The notes: generated from the letters alone by a model not told the origin. A DNA stretch of 64,000 nucleotides from Lichenostomus cassidix (GCA_008360975.2 CM039193.1:18645389-18709388), one strand, 5' to 3'; positions 45,216 through 57,664 are shown, counted from the first letter of the stretch. Numbers and translations are program-made.

Positions 45216-48200
45216 TTACTGTCTATTCTCACGGAACCTCCGGATCCCAAAATAGCAACACCACAGGACAAGTGGCACAGTGAAGATTGTGATTACTGTG
45301 CCTATCATGCAGGACTTGCGCACATCCCGGGGGCAAACAATTCTTGGGAGTCGCACTGGACCTGGGTCATTTGTTCCTGTATCACGGATAACATCTGCGG
45401 GAGCAACGTGGATCGTGAGCCCGAGCTGCGCACTGCTGCTGAGCTGGCAGCGCCTTGGCTACGGCCAGGACGCTCTCTGTTTCCCCCAGTGCTGCGCCCT
45501 GCAGGCACCTTGCTGCCCCTTGGCACAGGCTGTGGCACCCAACAAAGCCCACAAGGCCGGGAGGAGAGCCTGCGGGGAGCACAGCTGCTTGGGCAGTCGC
45601 TCCTTCGAGGGACACGAGCCAAAGCCATCCCTGCAGCGGCTGCTGCCAGCCCCGCCCCTCCCTGCCCTGCTGGGACAGCTCCCACAGCCCAAGGGGACAG
45701 AGTCAGGCTCTCGCAGGACACAGGGCTGACCCTGCCCAGTGTGGGAACCAGCGACTGCTCTGGCCCTGGGCTCGCCCTAGGGATCCTGCTCAGGGCTGCT
45801 CCTGTGCCTTGGGCCTCTGGGCACTCAGGGCAGCTCGAGGAGGCAGCTGCAGCAGGAGGGACGTTGGTGCACAAGTCCCGTTTGCCATGGGTTGTGGAAT
45901 GTGCTCCAGAGGCCTCAAAGCCAAGGCATCTCCAGCTTTGGCTGCTGCTGGGGGAAGAGCTGCTGCCACACAGCCCCACCAAGGGCTGAGCCTGCCTGAG
46001 CCCTGCACAGCAATTACCTTCTGTGGCACTGTCTGGGATCTCCTCCCTTCGAGCATCAGCGGCTGGCTCAGAGACATTGCTCTCTCCTGGGTGTGCTGTC
46101 TTCAGCAAAGCCTTTTGGTCCATCTCTGGAGAAAGGAAGAGGCCCAGCTGGATCAGATGGAAGCATTACCCATCAGGGAGGCAGCATGTTAAAGAGGTAA
46201 TACTTGTCAAAGACGTAGATAAAGTTCAGGAAAAAGCCCAGGCTCTTCAGGCTGGGCCAGGGACCTCCCTCCTCCCAACATCTACCCCTCCTGATCTCCC
46301 CCGGAGACTGGGTAATTGCAGGGGATCTCAGGGTCAGCATTGCCCTTGGTGCAGTTTGGACACCCTGTCAGCTGATGCCAAATGCCTTCCTGCAGAGGCT
46401 GGGGAGAAGCTGCAGCCAGACCAGGCCGGGAAACAGCCCTGCAGGGTGTCAAAGCAGCAGCAGGGCAGTGAGACTGCAGTGGGTTTGGGTTAGGCACAGA
46501 GTGTCCAGATGTGCAGCAAAAGGCCCTGGCTGCTGAGTGTCAGGACAAGGTTGAGGGAAATGCACCCACCGTGCTCTGTCTCCTGTTCAGCCAGAATTCG
46601 GTCTGCTTGTTCAGATGCCTCCAGGGATTCCTTCTCTTCCGTAAGTTTGTTCTTCCTTCTAGGAGGACCTTAGAGCAAAGCAGTTCCATGTCACAGGAAT
46701 GGATCACACCAAAGCAGTGCTCAGCCCGTGGGCTCAGCAGGGACACACTACTCACCCCTGCGACGGGAGCCAGGCTTGCGCGCAGCATCCAGCCCAGGAG
46801 CTGGAAGAGCCCTCCCTGCAGACGCACCTGTAACACAGAAGCTCCTGACAACCTGGTTCTTGCCAGGTGGCCAATGATTATATTCTGAGGGGACGTTGAG
46901 AACTTACCTGCAGAAGATCCCAAGCGTTCCAAACCCTCTTGTATCCCTGCTGCTGGAGAAGCATTCCCAGCACCCTCATCTAAAAGAGAGCACAGATGAG
47001 AACTATTTCCATGGTGTGCTGGGATCCCCTTCTGCCTTAGGGCACTGGGCACTGCAAGGGGGTTGGGTAAGGCTGCGGGAGCCAGATGTCAATGGACATG
47101 GCCAAAGCTGCAGAGGGGCCTGGGGTGCTCTGGGCTGGCTCCTGTCCACTGTCCACCTTCTTTGCAGGCCCTGTGCAACATCCCTGGAGAGGAAACGGGA
47201 TAAGCCCAGGGCCCCTCAGGTCACTCTCCCGAACAAAAAGGAAACACTCACTAAGGCACTGGGGGAAAGTGCAGCTGGCAATGCCACAGCTATCCCTCCC
47301 TGCCCTGCTGGGACAGCTCCCACAGCCCAGGGAGATGGAGTCAGGCCCCTGAGGACACACTGCAGCCCTGCTCTCCCCCTCTGCCTTTTCCCCACCATGG
47401 GCACCCCTTGCAGTCACTCCCAGGTTTCAGGATGAGTCTCCCACAGAGGGACCCCAGCAGGACTGCTCAGTAGCCGAGTCCCCTGAGCCCTCTCGAGATA
47501 ATTCGTCTGTGCTGTGCCTGTCTGCTCCGGGCTGTGCCTGCGCTGCCAAGCAGCAGAGATGGCAGCTCAAGCCTCAGCAGGGCTCAGGCCCAGAGGCCCA
47601 GCAATTACCTCCTGTGGCTGTGCCTGGCATCGCCTCCCTTCCTTCGGCAGAGGCTGCCAATGAGCCACTGCTTCCTCCGGGAAACTTCGCCATCAGCACA
47701 TTCATTCCGTTTATCACTTGAGAAAGGAAGGGGCACAGCCAGATTAGATGGAAGCATTCAACATTTTGAAAGGTGGAATCTTCAGAAGGCAATACTTTTC
47801 CAAGAAATGGATACGGTTCAGAAAATTGGATGGGTTTCTGGGGACTCCAGCAGGACCCTCCCTCCTCCAAACAGCTGCCATGCCTTTTCCACCCAGAGCC
47901 TGGGAAATTGCAGGGGATCTCAGGGTCTGCAGGGCCCATGGGGCAGTTTGGACACCCTGTCAGCTGGTGCCAAATGCCTCCCTGCAGAGGCTGGGGAGAA
48001 GCTGCAGCCAGGCCAGGCTGGGAAACAGCCCTGCAGGGTGTGAAAGCAGCAGCGGTGCAGCAAGGCTCCAAGGCTCTGCCGGGCACAGAGTGCCCAGATG
48101 TGCAGGAAGAGGCCCTGCTGCTGCGTCTCAGGAGAAGGCTGAGGGAAATGCACCCACCACGGCGTTTCTCCAGATCAGTCAGCATTTGGTCCAGATGTTT

Positions 48201-49391
48201 GGCTGCCTCCAGGGATTTCCTGTCTTCCATATCTTTACTCTTCCCTCTAGGAGGACCTTAACGGAAAGCAATTCCATGTCTCTTTCAGGCCAGAGTGTCA
48301 GTGAGTGCACCTTGGCAATGGGATCCCTCCTTGGCACTCCCTCACCCCTGCCTTCCACTCAGGAGCACAGGCAGAGGCGCCACGTGCCTGCAGTAGCCCC
48401 ACACTGGGATGGAAGGAGCCCCTTGCAGGGCAGGCAGGGCACAAAGGACTGCCGGGAGCTGCCAGCCGCTCCAAACTCCGCCCCAGCCAGAGCCAGGGCT
48501 TGGCAGCAGCAGCAGGAACCCCTCAGGCTCCCTGGGGCCATCAAAGGAGCCATGCAAGGCACAGAGCCCCGGGGCACATCCCTGGGCCCAGAACCTTCCC
48601 TCTCTGCTCTTCTCTGTGCCTGCACAGAGCACGCGGAAGGAGCAGCTGGCATTTCGCACGGGAAGAAGACTGACAGCTAAATGCTCCTTCCTCCCACTGA
48701 CAGCGATCCTGCGGGATCACTCAGGGCTCGAGAAGGGAGCAGGGCAAGATTTCCAGATTCTTTCAACCTTCAGAGGATTGTAAGGGAAATGGCACATGAG
48801 TGAGATCTTGCCATGTTGACACTGATTGATTATTCTGTCAGGAAAGGGATGCTGTGAACTTACCTCCACCAAGCTCCAAGATATTCAGCCTGTCATTCAC
48901 CAGTTTTTCCACATAATCCATCTCACGATCCCAATCTAGAAGAGAGCACAGATTGCAACCATTTCCGTGGGGTGCTGAGATCCCCTTCTCTCTTAGGCCC
49001 CTGGGCACTGCAAGGCGGTTGCATAATGCGGTGGGAGCCAGATGTCAATGGACAAGGCCAAAGCTACAGAAGGGCCTGGGGTGCTCTGGGATGGCTCCTG
49101 TCCACTGTCCACCCTCTTTGCAGGCCCTGTGCAACATCCCTGGGGAAGAAACTGGACCAGCCCAGGGCCCCTTGGGGCTCTCTCAGTCCCACAAAGGAAA
49201 CCCCCTGTAAACCCCTGGGGAAAAGCATTCCCAACACGTTCCAGGGAGAAGAGGCCTCTGTCCCAGGAAAGGGGGAGGCAGGCTGCTGGCTCACCTGCTC
49301 TCCACGCTCCCACCAGAGCAGCCTGGGCAGCCCTGGCATGCAGGGCCACTGCCAGGAGGAGCAGGAGGAAAAGGCGCAGAGCAAGGGCCAT
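45216..49391 (-). CDS. G8: intact 8-exon, 277-aa single-pass membrane protein of unknown family
   Basis: Exons: 49391-49295, 48935-48864, 48256-48158, 47716-47609, 46979-46908, 46668-46570, 46125-46018, 45394-45216 (TAA). The total is 834 bp, all phase 1, canonical splice sites. Residues 1-24 are a signal peptide; the ATG has A at -3 and G at +4. Residues 33-125 and 126-218 are the two triads. Exons 3 and 6 (57-89, 150-182) begin G-P-P-R and are charged and helix-prone. Sequons are N131 (N-A-S) and N199 (N-V-S). Cysteines 239 and 247 flank the basic R-D-V-R-K. The membrane span is about 247-269, with cytoplasmic tail R-R-F-R-E-N-R-Q. The only other cysteines are in the span. By eye it differs from G9 at five coding positions, four of them replacements. 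I do not recognise the family; a surface receptor or adhesion role would be a guess. Confidence 0.75.
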
Positions 49392-49549
49392 GGCGCCTTG
49401 CCCTCAGCCAGTCCCACAGCTCTTGCTGCCACCACTGTCCTGACACCGCTGTATCAATGTCAGCACCGCTGCTGCCGCTGCTGCTGCAACAGTTGTGGTC
49501 AAGGACTGACTGGTCGGTCGTTGTGGTGCTGTGCAACCACAGGGCTCCG

Positions 49550-49564
49550 TGACCTCTGTGACCT
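49550..49564 (-). promoter_or_regulatory. DR3 AGGTCA pair upstream of G8
   Basis: TGACCT at 49550-49555 and 49559-49564, spacer CTG, with a third half-site at about 49578. It lies about 160 bp before the G8 ATG. Confidence 0.5.
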
Positions 49565-50039
49565 CATGGCCCTGCTGTGACCTCACGGCCTGGGTGCAGA
49601 TGGACCGCAGCTTCGGAAGTTTCCTTCCTGGGGAGGGAGCTCGTCCTGCAAGGCAGCTCTGTGCAAGGACTGGGACAGTCCCCACCAAGGTCTGCCCTGT
49701 GCTCTGGGCAGTGGCACAGGGGCAGCGAGAGCTCATGTGCCCTCAGAACAGGAGAACACAGCCAAGGATTTCTGAGCTCCTCAGGCGCTGTCAGCCACAG
49801 CCCACGAGGCTGAGGAGGGAGTGATCTGTGTCTGGAGACAATGCGCGATTCCCTCCTGTTGGCAGCTTCCCGGCTGGAGCTCCGTTTGGCACCTTGTGGG
49901 GGGCCAAGGCTAACGCAGCCCTTTTGTTCCATGGGCGAGCTGAAGCCTTTACTTCACCATTTCCTCTTTGTGGGAAATTTAAGGGACTCAAACAACAAAG
50001 TCAGTCAATAAAACAGAGGGAGAACCACTCAACCTCTTG

Positions 50040-50710
50040 AATGCTTTGAAGGAAACCTTGAGAAGCACACAGTGGGTCTGTGCTGCCTGACCAAGCCTGT
50101 GGCCTTCCATGGTGGAGTGACTGTCAGTGGACAAGGCAAGAGCTACAGAGGCCACTGCTCGGGGCTTCTGTAATGCCCTGGACTCAGTCCCCCCATCCAG
50201 CACCCTTCTCCTTCATTTGGAGAGCTCCAGATCTGCTGGAAGCTGAGGAACTGGCTGGGTGGTCACATCCAGAGGGTTGTGGTCAATGGCTCAGAGTCCC
50301 GATGGACATCAGTGACCAGCGGTGTCCCTCAGGGCTCCATACTGGGACCAATGGGATTTAATACCTTCATTAATGCCAAGGACAAAGGGATGGAGGGCAC
50401 CCTCAGCAGGTTTGCAGGTGACACTGAGCTGAGGGGCCACTGACATTCCTGAAGGACAGGGCCGTCCAGAAGACAAGCTCGAGAAGTGACCCACAGGAAT
50501 CTCTCTGAGCTTCATGATCTTAGATAGCCACCATGATTTCTTTAACAACAAAATGTTTCCTCCTTCCTACTCAGTCCAACTCTGCCTTCCATCAAGAAAT
50601 GGTTACAGGAAATACCAAGAGACACTGGCCGTGGTCTTGCTGTTAAAGACTGAGGCAAAGGCAGCACTTTGAGTAGTGAGTGTCCTGGTGGTGCTGCTGA
50701 ACACGATGAG
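50040..50710. mobile_element. Composite CR1 fragments in unit B
   Basis: Same structure as 42410-43080, displaced by one unit. The reverse-transcriptase core is at about 50318-50390 (plus). Confidence 0.8.
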
Positions 50711-51088
50711 TGCTGGAGGTGCCTCCCAAAATGAGCTCTTCTGATTCCCCAAGTCTTTCACCACTTGCTCAGTGAACAAGCAGCTCATTGTAGTGCCAAA
50801 AATACTGAGCAATAAAAGAAATACAATCCCTTCCCTGGGAAGACATGTTCCCGTCCAGCTCGAAGGAGAACAGTAATAAAGTTCTAGTAAAGTGACTTGA
50901 GCTCTAGATAAAATCTCTTTACTTACACTTTTTTTATGAAGTTGTGGTTAGAAAGAAGTTTTATTTTATACAGTTACATTTAGTAAAGTCATTAAATAGC
51001 AGGTACTTTTGAGGTGTCAAATACTTGAACTGCAGCAAATTCCTTCCTGATTTACATTCAGCAGCATCTGCTGTCAGGGAGGGAGGGA

Positions 51089-51716
51089 TCAGAAGGTCCT
51101 GTCCTGGGGGTGGGAGCAGATGTAGGCCCTCTTCTCCAAGATCTGCTTTGCAGCTTTTTTAATGGAATCATCCAGGTTTTCAGAAGCATTTATGGAGAAA
51201 CAGAGAACAGTCAGCTAGGATGCCATGAAGAGCGATTCGAAATGTCTCTCAAAAAGCGTTTTTGAATACATGTAAATGCAAGTATGGGAGTGCCACAAAG
51301 AAACCGAACGTTCTCTTCTGAAAAGATTGATTATTACAGACTGAGTTAACTACAGACTGTTCAACTGGCCAGCACTTCCCAAACAGTCCTGATGCCTAAT
51401 TTCTATCATCAGTTATTTTACAGGAGTATTTGCTGCTGATAGATTTTATACTCCCCAGAAAAAGAACCCTGGCAGTTTGCTTTAGCTATGAAGTGAAGAG
51501 ACTCTGTTCACAAGTTCCAGCTCTGCTCCTTGTTCGAATTGAAAGCAGAACAAAATTATTCTCTTGGTCACATCAAACCCACCTACTTTTGATCACAGTC
51601 AGTGAAAAACATGAGAATGTAAAAATTACTCTATAGTACTTACATTTTTCTACTTGACACAAGGCGCAATTACTCTAAACGCAGGCTTCCATGCAGCAAG
51701 TATTTTTGGTAAGCGC
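51089..51716 (-). pseudogene. ACAD9 tail pseudogene copy 3
   Basis: Penultimate exon copy 51716-51644, last exon copy 51189-51089. Both shared lesions (in-frame TAG, ATAA acceptor) are present. It sits directly downstream of G9 on the same strand, so a readthrough transcript of G9 would include it. Confidence 0.92.
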
Positions 51717-52842
51717 CTGGAAAAGGAGTAAAGCTGAGTTAAAAGCTAGTGAATGAATTTTATAAACAAAATCATGTAGTTAAAACACAGTAATTGAAAC
51801 TTCTCCAAGCCCTTTGATAACGAAGCCCTACAGCCCAGTCATGAGCAGCGCAGCCTTAGCTGTGCCTTTGACCCCAGAGCTGCCCAGGGTCAGGGCTGGG
51901 ATGAGCCTGCACCCAAAACTGGCTCCAGGAGTGATTGGGAATCAATCCAGAACACAACTCACACACACAGAGCAAAGCCTCAAGGCCAAACCCAAAGCTT
52001 CAGCAGTTTGGATTTAACACTGAACGGCAGCGAATGTGCTTCGCCTCTAGCATAACTGTAACCATGAAACTTTATGTGAGCTACTGAATAACCACTTTGC
52101 TGTCCCCAAATCTATTGCCAAAATACCACTGTGACTATGCGTTATTATTTATGATCACATGGAAAGAGTTTGGGAAGAACTGCACGGCATTTAGAGATTG
52201 GAGAGAATGTGCAGATTTGTAATCAGGTTCTAAATGGCTCTATATGTGTTAAACAAGTATTTTAAACACATTGATAGTGTGCAGCTCAACGAGCAGAGCC
52301 CCTGAGAGGCTGCAGCACTCCCACCCCAAGTGGTTTAGCCAAGTTCTTTCGCACCGTTTGCTTTATGAGGAGCCTCCTGCACAGCAGGGCCCAGAGCTGG
52401 CAAGGCTCCCCAGCACGGCTGGAGCTGCTGGCACACCTTGGCCCAGGTGGACAGCTGCCCCTCAAGGCCCCAGCGAGCAGGGGATGGCTCCGGGCAGGGT
52501 CCCTGGCCAGCAGTGGCCCCAGAGCACGTCTGCCTTTCAAGGGCAATCTTGTCCCCAGCCCTTTCTCCTCTCCACCGTGCTTTGCCTCTGCCCAGTGCTC
52601 CTGGGGCTGCTCTTGGCCAGGCAGCCTCAGTGGGAGCGAACGCTGCCTTCAGCCCAAGCAGGCTCCCCAGGGCAAGGCCCAGCAGTGAAGAGGCCAATTA
52701 AAGCACTGGACAGCAGCAGAACCCTCAGCAGAGCTATTTGGACAACCATGGACTGTCACAATTCCACAACAGCATGATTATTAGTCGGGTTACAAATGTC
52801 GTGAGCAGAGTTGAAAAAAAATTTTGGAGAAAAATCAACAAC

Positions 52843-55800
52843 TTACTGTCTATTCTCACGGAACCTCCGGATCCCAAAATAGCAACACCACAGGACAAGT
52901 GGCACAGTGAAGATTGTGATTACTGTGCCTATCATGCAGGACTTGCGCACATCCCGGGGGCAAACAATTCTTGGGAGTCGCACTGGACCTGGGTCATTTG
53001 TTCCTGTATCACTGATAACATCTGCGGGAGCAACGTGGATCGTGAGCCCGAGCTGCGCACTGCTGCTGAGCTGGCAGCGCCTTGGCTACGGCCAGGACGC
53101 TCTCTGTTTCCCCCAGTGCTGCGCCCTGCAGGCACCTTGCCGCCCCTTGGCACAGGCTGTGGCACCCAACAAAGCCCACAAGGCCGGGAGGAGAGCCTGC
53201 GGGGAGCACAGCTGCTTGGGCAGTCGCTCCTTCGAGGGACACGAGCCAAAGCCATCCCTGCAGCGGCTGCTGCCAGCCCCGACCCTCCCTGCCCTGCTGG
53301 GACAGCTCCCACAGCCCAAGGGGACAGAGTCAGGCTCTCGCAGGACACAGGGCTGACCCTGCCCAGTGTGGGAACCAGCGACTGCTCTGGCCCTGGGCTC
53401 GCCCTAGGGATCCTGCTCAGGGCTGCTCCTGTGCCTTGGGCCTCTGGGCACTCAGGGCAGCTCGAGTAGGCAGCTGCAGCAGGAGGGATGTTGGTGCACA
53501 AGTCCCGTTTGCCATGGGTTGTGGAATGTGCTCCAGAGGCCTCAAAGCCAAGGCATCTCCAGCTTTGGCTGCTGCTGGGGGAAGAGCTGCTGCCACACAG
53601 CCCCACCAAGGGCTGAGCCTGCCTGAGCCCTGCACAGCAATTACCTTCTGTGGCACTGTCTGGGATCTCCTCCCTTCGAGCATCAGCGGCTGGCTCAGAG
53701 ACATTGCTCTCTCCTGGGTGTGCTGTCTTCAGCAAAGCCTTTTGGTCCATCTCTGGAGAAAGGAAGAGGCCCAGCTGGATCAGATGGAAGCATTACCCAT
53801 CAGGGAGGCAGCATGTTAAAGAGGTAATACTTGTCAAAGACGTAGATAAAGTTCAGGAAAAAGCCCAGGCTCTTCAGGCTGGGCCAGGGACCTCCCTCCT
53901 CCCAACATCTACCCCTCCTGATCTCCCCCGGAGACTGGGTAATTGCAGGGGATCTCAGGGTCAGCATTGCCCTTGGTGCAGTTTGGACACCCTGTCAGCT
54001 GATGCCAAATGCCTTCCTGCAGAGGCTGGGGAGAAGCTGCAGCCAGACCAGGCCGGGAAACAGCCCTGCAGGGTGTCAAAGCAGCAGCAGGGCAGTGAGA
54101 CTGCAGTGGGTTTGGGTTAGGCACAGAGTGCCCAGATGTGCAGCAAAAGGCCCTGGCTGCTGAGTGTCAGGACAAGGTTGAGGGAAATGCACCCACCGTG
54201 CTCTGTCTCCTGTTCAGCCAGAATTCGGTCTGCTTGTTCAGATGCCTCCAGGGATTCCTTCTCTTCCGTAAGTTTGTTCTTCCTTCTAGGAGGACCTTAG
54301 AGCAAAGCAGTTCCATGTCACAGGAATGGATCACACCAAAGCAGTGCTCAGCCCGTGGGCTCAGCAGGGACACACTACTCACCCCTGCGACGGGAGCCAG
54401 GCTTGCGCGCAGCATCCAGCCCAGGAGCTGGAAGAGCCCTCCCTGCAGACGCACCTGTAACACAGAAGCTCCTGACAACCTGGTTCTTGCCAGGTGGCCA
54501 ATGATTATATTCTGAGGGGACGTTGAGAACTTACCTGCAGAAGATCCCAAGCGTTCCAAACCCTCTTGTATCCCTGCTGCTGGAGAAGCCTTCCCAGCAC
54601 CCTCATCTAGAAGAGAGCACAGATGAGAACTATTTCCATGGTGTGCTGGGATCCCCTTCTGCCTTAGGGCACTGGGCACTGCAAGGGGGTTGGGTAAGGC
54701 TGCGGGAGCCAGATGTCAATGGACATGGCCAAAGCTGCGGAGGGGCCTGGGGTGCTCTGGGTTGGCTCCTGTCCACTGTCCACCTTCTTTGCAGGCCCTG
54801 TGCAACATCCCTGGAGAGGAAATGGGATAAGCCCAGGGCCCCTCAGGTCACTCTCCCGAACAAAAAGGAAACACTCACTAAGGCACTGGGGGAAAGTGCA
54901 GCTGGCAATGCCACAGCTATCCCTCCCTGCCCTGCTGGGACAGCTCCCACAGCCCAGGGAGATGGAGTCAGGCCCCTGAGGACACACTGCAGCCCTGCTC
55001 TCCCCCTCTGCCTTTTCCCCACCATGGGCACCCCTTGCAGTCACTCTCAGGTTTCAGGATGAGTCTCCCACAGAGGGACCCCAGCAGGACTGCTCAGTAG
55101 CCGAGTCCCCTGAGCCCTCTCGAGATAATTCGTCTGTGCTGTGCCTGTCTGCTCCGGGCTGTGCCTGCGCTGCCAAGCAGCAGAGATGGCAGCTCAAGCC
55201 TCAGCAGGGCTCAGGCCCAGAGGCCCAGCAATTACCTCCTGTGGCTGTGCCTGGCATCGCCTCCCTTCCTTCAGCAGAGGCTGCCAATGAGCCACTGCTT
55301 CCTCCGGGAAACTTCGCCATCAGCACATTCATTCCGTTTATCACTTGAGAAAGGAAGGGGCACAGCCAGATTAGATGGAAGCATTCAACATTTTGAAAGG
55401 TGGAATCTTCAGAAGGCAATACTTTTCCAAGAAATGGATACGGTTCAGAAAATTGGATGGGTTTCTGGGGACTCCAGCAGGACCCTCCCTCCTCCAAACA
55501 GCTGCCATGCCTTTTCCACCCAGAGCCTGGGAAATTACAGGGGATCTCAGGGTCTGCAGGGCCCATGGGGCAGTTTGGACACCCTGTCAGCTGGTGCCAA
55601 ATGCCTCCCTGCAGAGGCTGGGGAGAAGCTGCAGCCAGGCCAGGCTGGGAAACAGCCCTGCAGGGTGTGAAGGCAGCAGCGGTGCAGCAAGGCTCCAAGG
55701 CTCTGCCGGGCACAGAGTGCCCAGATGTGCAGCAAAAGGCCCTGCTGCTGCGTCTCAGGAGAAGGCTGAGGGAAATGCACCCACCACGGCGTTTCTCCAG

Positions 55801-57019
55801 ATCAGTCAGCATTTGGTCCAGATGTTTGGCTGCCTCCAGGGATTTCCTGTCTTCCATATCTTTACTCTTCCCTCTAGGAGGACCTTAACGGAAAGCAATT
55901 CCATGTCTCTTTCAGGCCAGAGTGTCAGTGAGTGCACCTTGGCAATGGGATCCCTCCTTGGCACTCCCTCACCCCTGCCTTCCACTCAGGAGCACAGGCA
56001 GAGGCGCCACGTGCCTGCAGTGGCCCCACACTGGGATGGAAGGAGCCCCTTGCAGGGCAGGCAGGGCACAAAGGACTGCCGGGAGCTGCCAGCCGCTCCA
56101 AACTCCGCCCCAGCCAGAGCCAGGGCTTGGCAGCAGCAGCAGGAACCCCTCAGGCTCCCTGGGGCCATCAAAGGAGCCGCGCAAGGCACAGAGCCCCGGG
56201 GGCACATCCCTGGGCCCAGAACCTTCCCTCTCTGCTCTTCTCTGTGCCTGCACAGAGCACGCGGAAGGAGCAGCTGGCATTTCGCACGGGAAGAAGACTG
56301 ACAGCTAAATGCTCCTTCCTCCCACTGACAGCGATCCTGCGGGATCACTCAGGGCTCGAGAAGGGAGCAGGGCAAGATTTCCAGATTCTTTCAACCTTCA
56401 GAGGATTGTAAGGGAAATGGCACATGAGTGAGATCTTGCCATGTTGACACTGATTGATTATTCTGTCAGGAAAGGGATGCTGTGAACTTACCTCCACCAA
56501 GCTCCAAGATATTCAGCCTGTCATTCACCAGTTTTTCCACATAATCCATCTCACGATCCCAATCTGGAAGAGAGCACAGATTGCAACCATTTCCGTGGGG
56601 TGCTGAGATCCCCTTCTCTCTTAGGCCCCTGGGCACTGCAAGGCGGTTGCGTAATGCGGTGGGAGCCAGATGTCAATGGACAAGGCCAAAGCTACAGAAG
56701 GGCCTGGGGTGCTCTGGGATGGCTCCTGTCCACTGTCCACCCTCTTTGCAGGCCCTGTGCAACATCCCTGGGGAAGAAACTGGACCAGCCCAGGGCCCCT
56801 CGGGGCTCTCTCAGTCCCACAAAGGAAACCCCCTGTAAACCCCTGGGGAAAAGCATTCCCAACACGTTCCAGGGAGAAGAGGCCTCTGTCCCAGGAAAGG
56901 GGGAGGCAGGCTGCTGGCTCACCTGCTCTCCGCGCTCCCACCGGAGCAGCCTGGGCAGCCCTGGCATGCAGGGCCACTGCCAGGAGGAGCAGGAGGAAAA
57001 GGCGCAGAGCAAGGGCCAT
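52843..57019 (-). CDS. G9: intact 8-exon, 277-aa single-pass membrane protein, array copy nearest ACAD9
   Basis: Exons: 57019-56923, 56563-56492, 55883-55785, 55343-55236, 54606-54535, 54295-54197, 53752-53645, 53021-52843 (TAA). Frame, phases and lengths are identical to G8. Replacements against G8, counted by eye: P for L and R for W near the signal-peptide junction, K for N in exon 5 (losing the N-A-S sequon), and S for R just after the start of the last exon. One silent change is in exon 4. The exon 7 sequon N-V-S is kept. It lies head-to-tail with ACAD9, which ends about 2.6 kb upstream on the same strand. It has the full-length upstream region with DR3. It may be the closest to the founding copy, since its promoter adjoins the true ACAD9 tail. 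Function unknown. Confidence 0.75.
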
Positions 57020-57177
57020 GGTGCCTTGCCCTCAGCCAGTCCCACAGCTCTTGCTGCCACCACTGTCCTGACACTGCTGTATCAATGTCAGCACCGCTGC
57101 TGCCGCTGCTGCTGCAACAGTTGTGGTCAAGGACTGACTGGTTGGTCATTGTGGTGCTGTGCAACCACAGGGCTCCG

Positions 57178-57192
57178 TGACCTCTGTGACCT
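57178..57192 (-). promoter_or_regulatory. DR3 AGGTCA pair upstream of G9
   Basis: TGACCT at 57178-57183 and 57187-57192, spacer CTG, plus a third at about 57206. The nearest half-site is 159 bp from the G9 ATG. Confidence 0.5.
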
Positions 57193-57664
57193 CATGGCCC
57201 TGCTGTGACCTCACGGCCTGGGTGCGGATGGACCGCAGCTTCGGAAGTTTCCTTCCTGGGGAGGGAGCTCGTCCTGCAAGGCAGCTCTGTGCAAGGACTG
57301 GGACAGTCCCCACCAAGGTCTGCCCTGTGCTCTGGGCAGTGGCACAGGGGCAGCGAGAGCTCATGTGCCCTCAGAACAGGAGAACACAGCCAAGGATTTC
57401 TGAGCTCCTCAGGCGCTGTCAGCCACAGCCCACGAGGCTGAGGAGGGAGTGATCTGTGTCTGGAGACAATGCGCGATTCCCTCCTGTTGGCAGCTTCCCG
57501 GCTGGAGCTCCGTTTGGCACCTTGTGGGGGGCCAAGGCTAACGCAGCCCTTTTGTTCCATGGGCGAGCTGAAGCCTTTACTTCACCATTTCCTCTTTGTG
57601 GGAAATTTAAGGGACTCAAAGAACAAAGTCAGTCAATAAAACAGAGGGAGAACCACTCAACCTC

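Larger units (their letters stand above)
41903..49530 (-). repeat. Tandem unit A (7,628 bp)
   Basis: Landmarks in this unit recur exactly 7,627-7,628 bp to the right. From left to right it carries the G7 upstream region, CR1 composite, ACAD9 tail copy 2 and the G8 gene. Apart from the family gene it is essentially identical to unit B by eye. Confidence 0.9.
49531..57158 (-). repeat. Tandem unit B (7,628 bp)
   Basis: A direct copy of unit A. It contains the upstream region of G8, a CR1 composite, ACAD9 tail copy 3 and the G9 gene. Equivalent landmarks (42452/50080/57708, 41903/49531/57159) are spaced by 7,628 bp. Confidence 0.9.
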
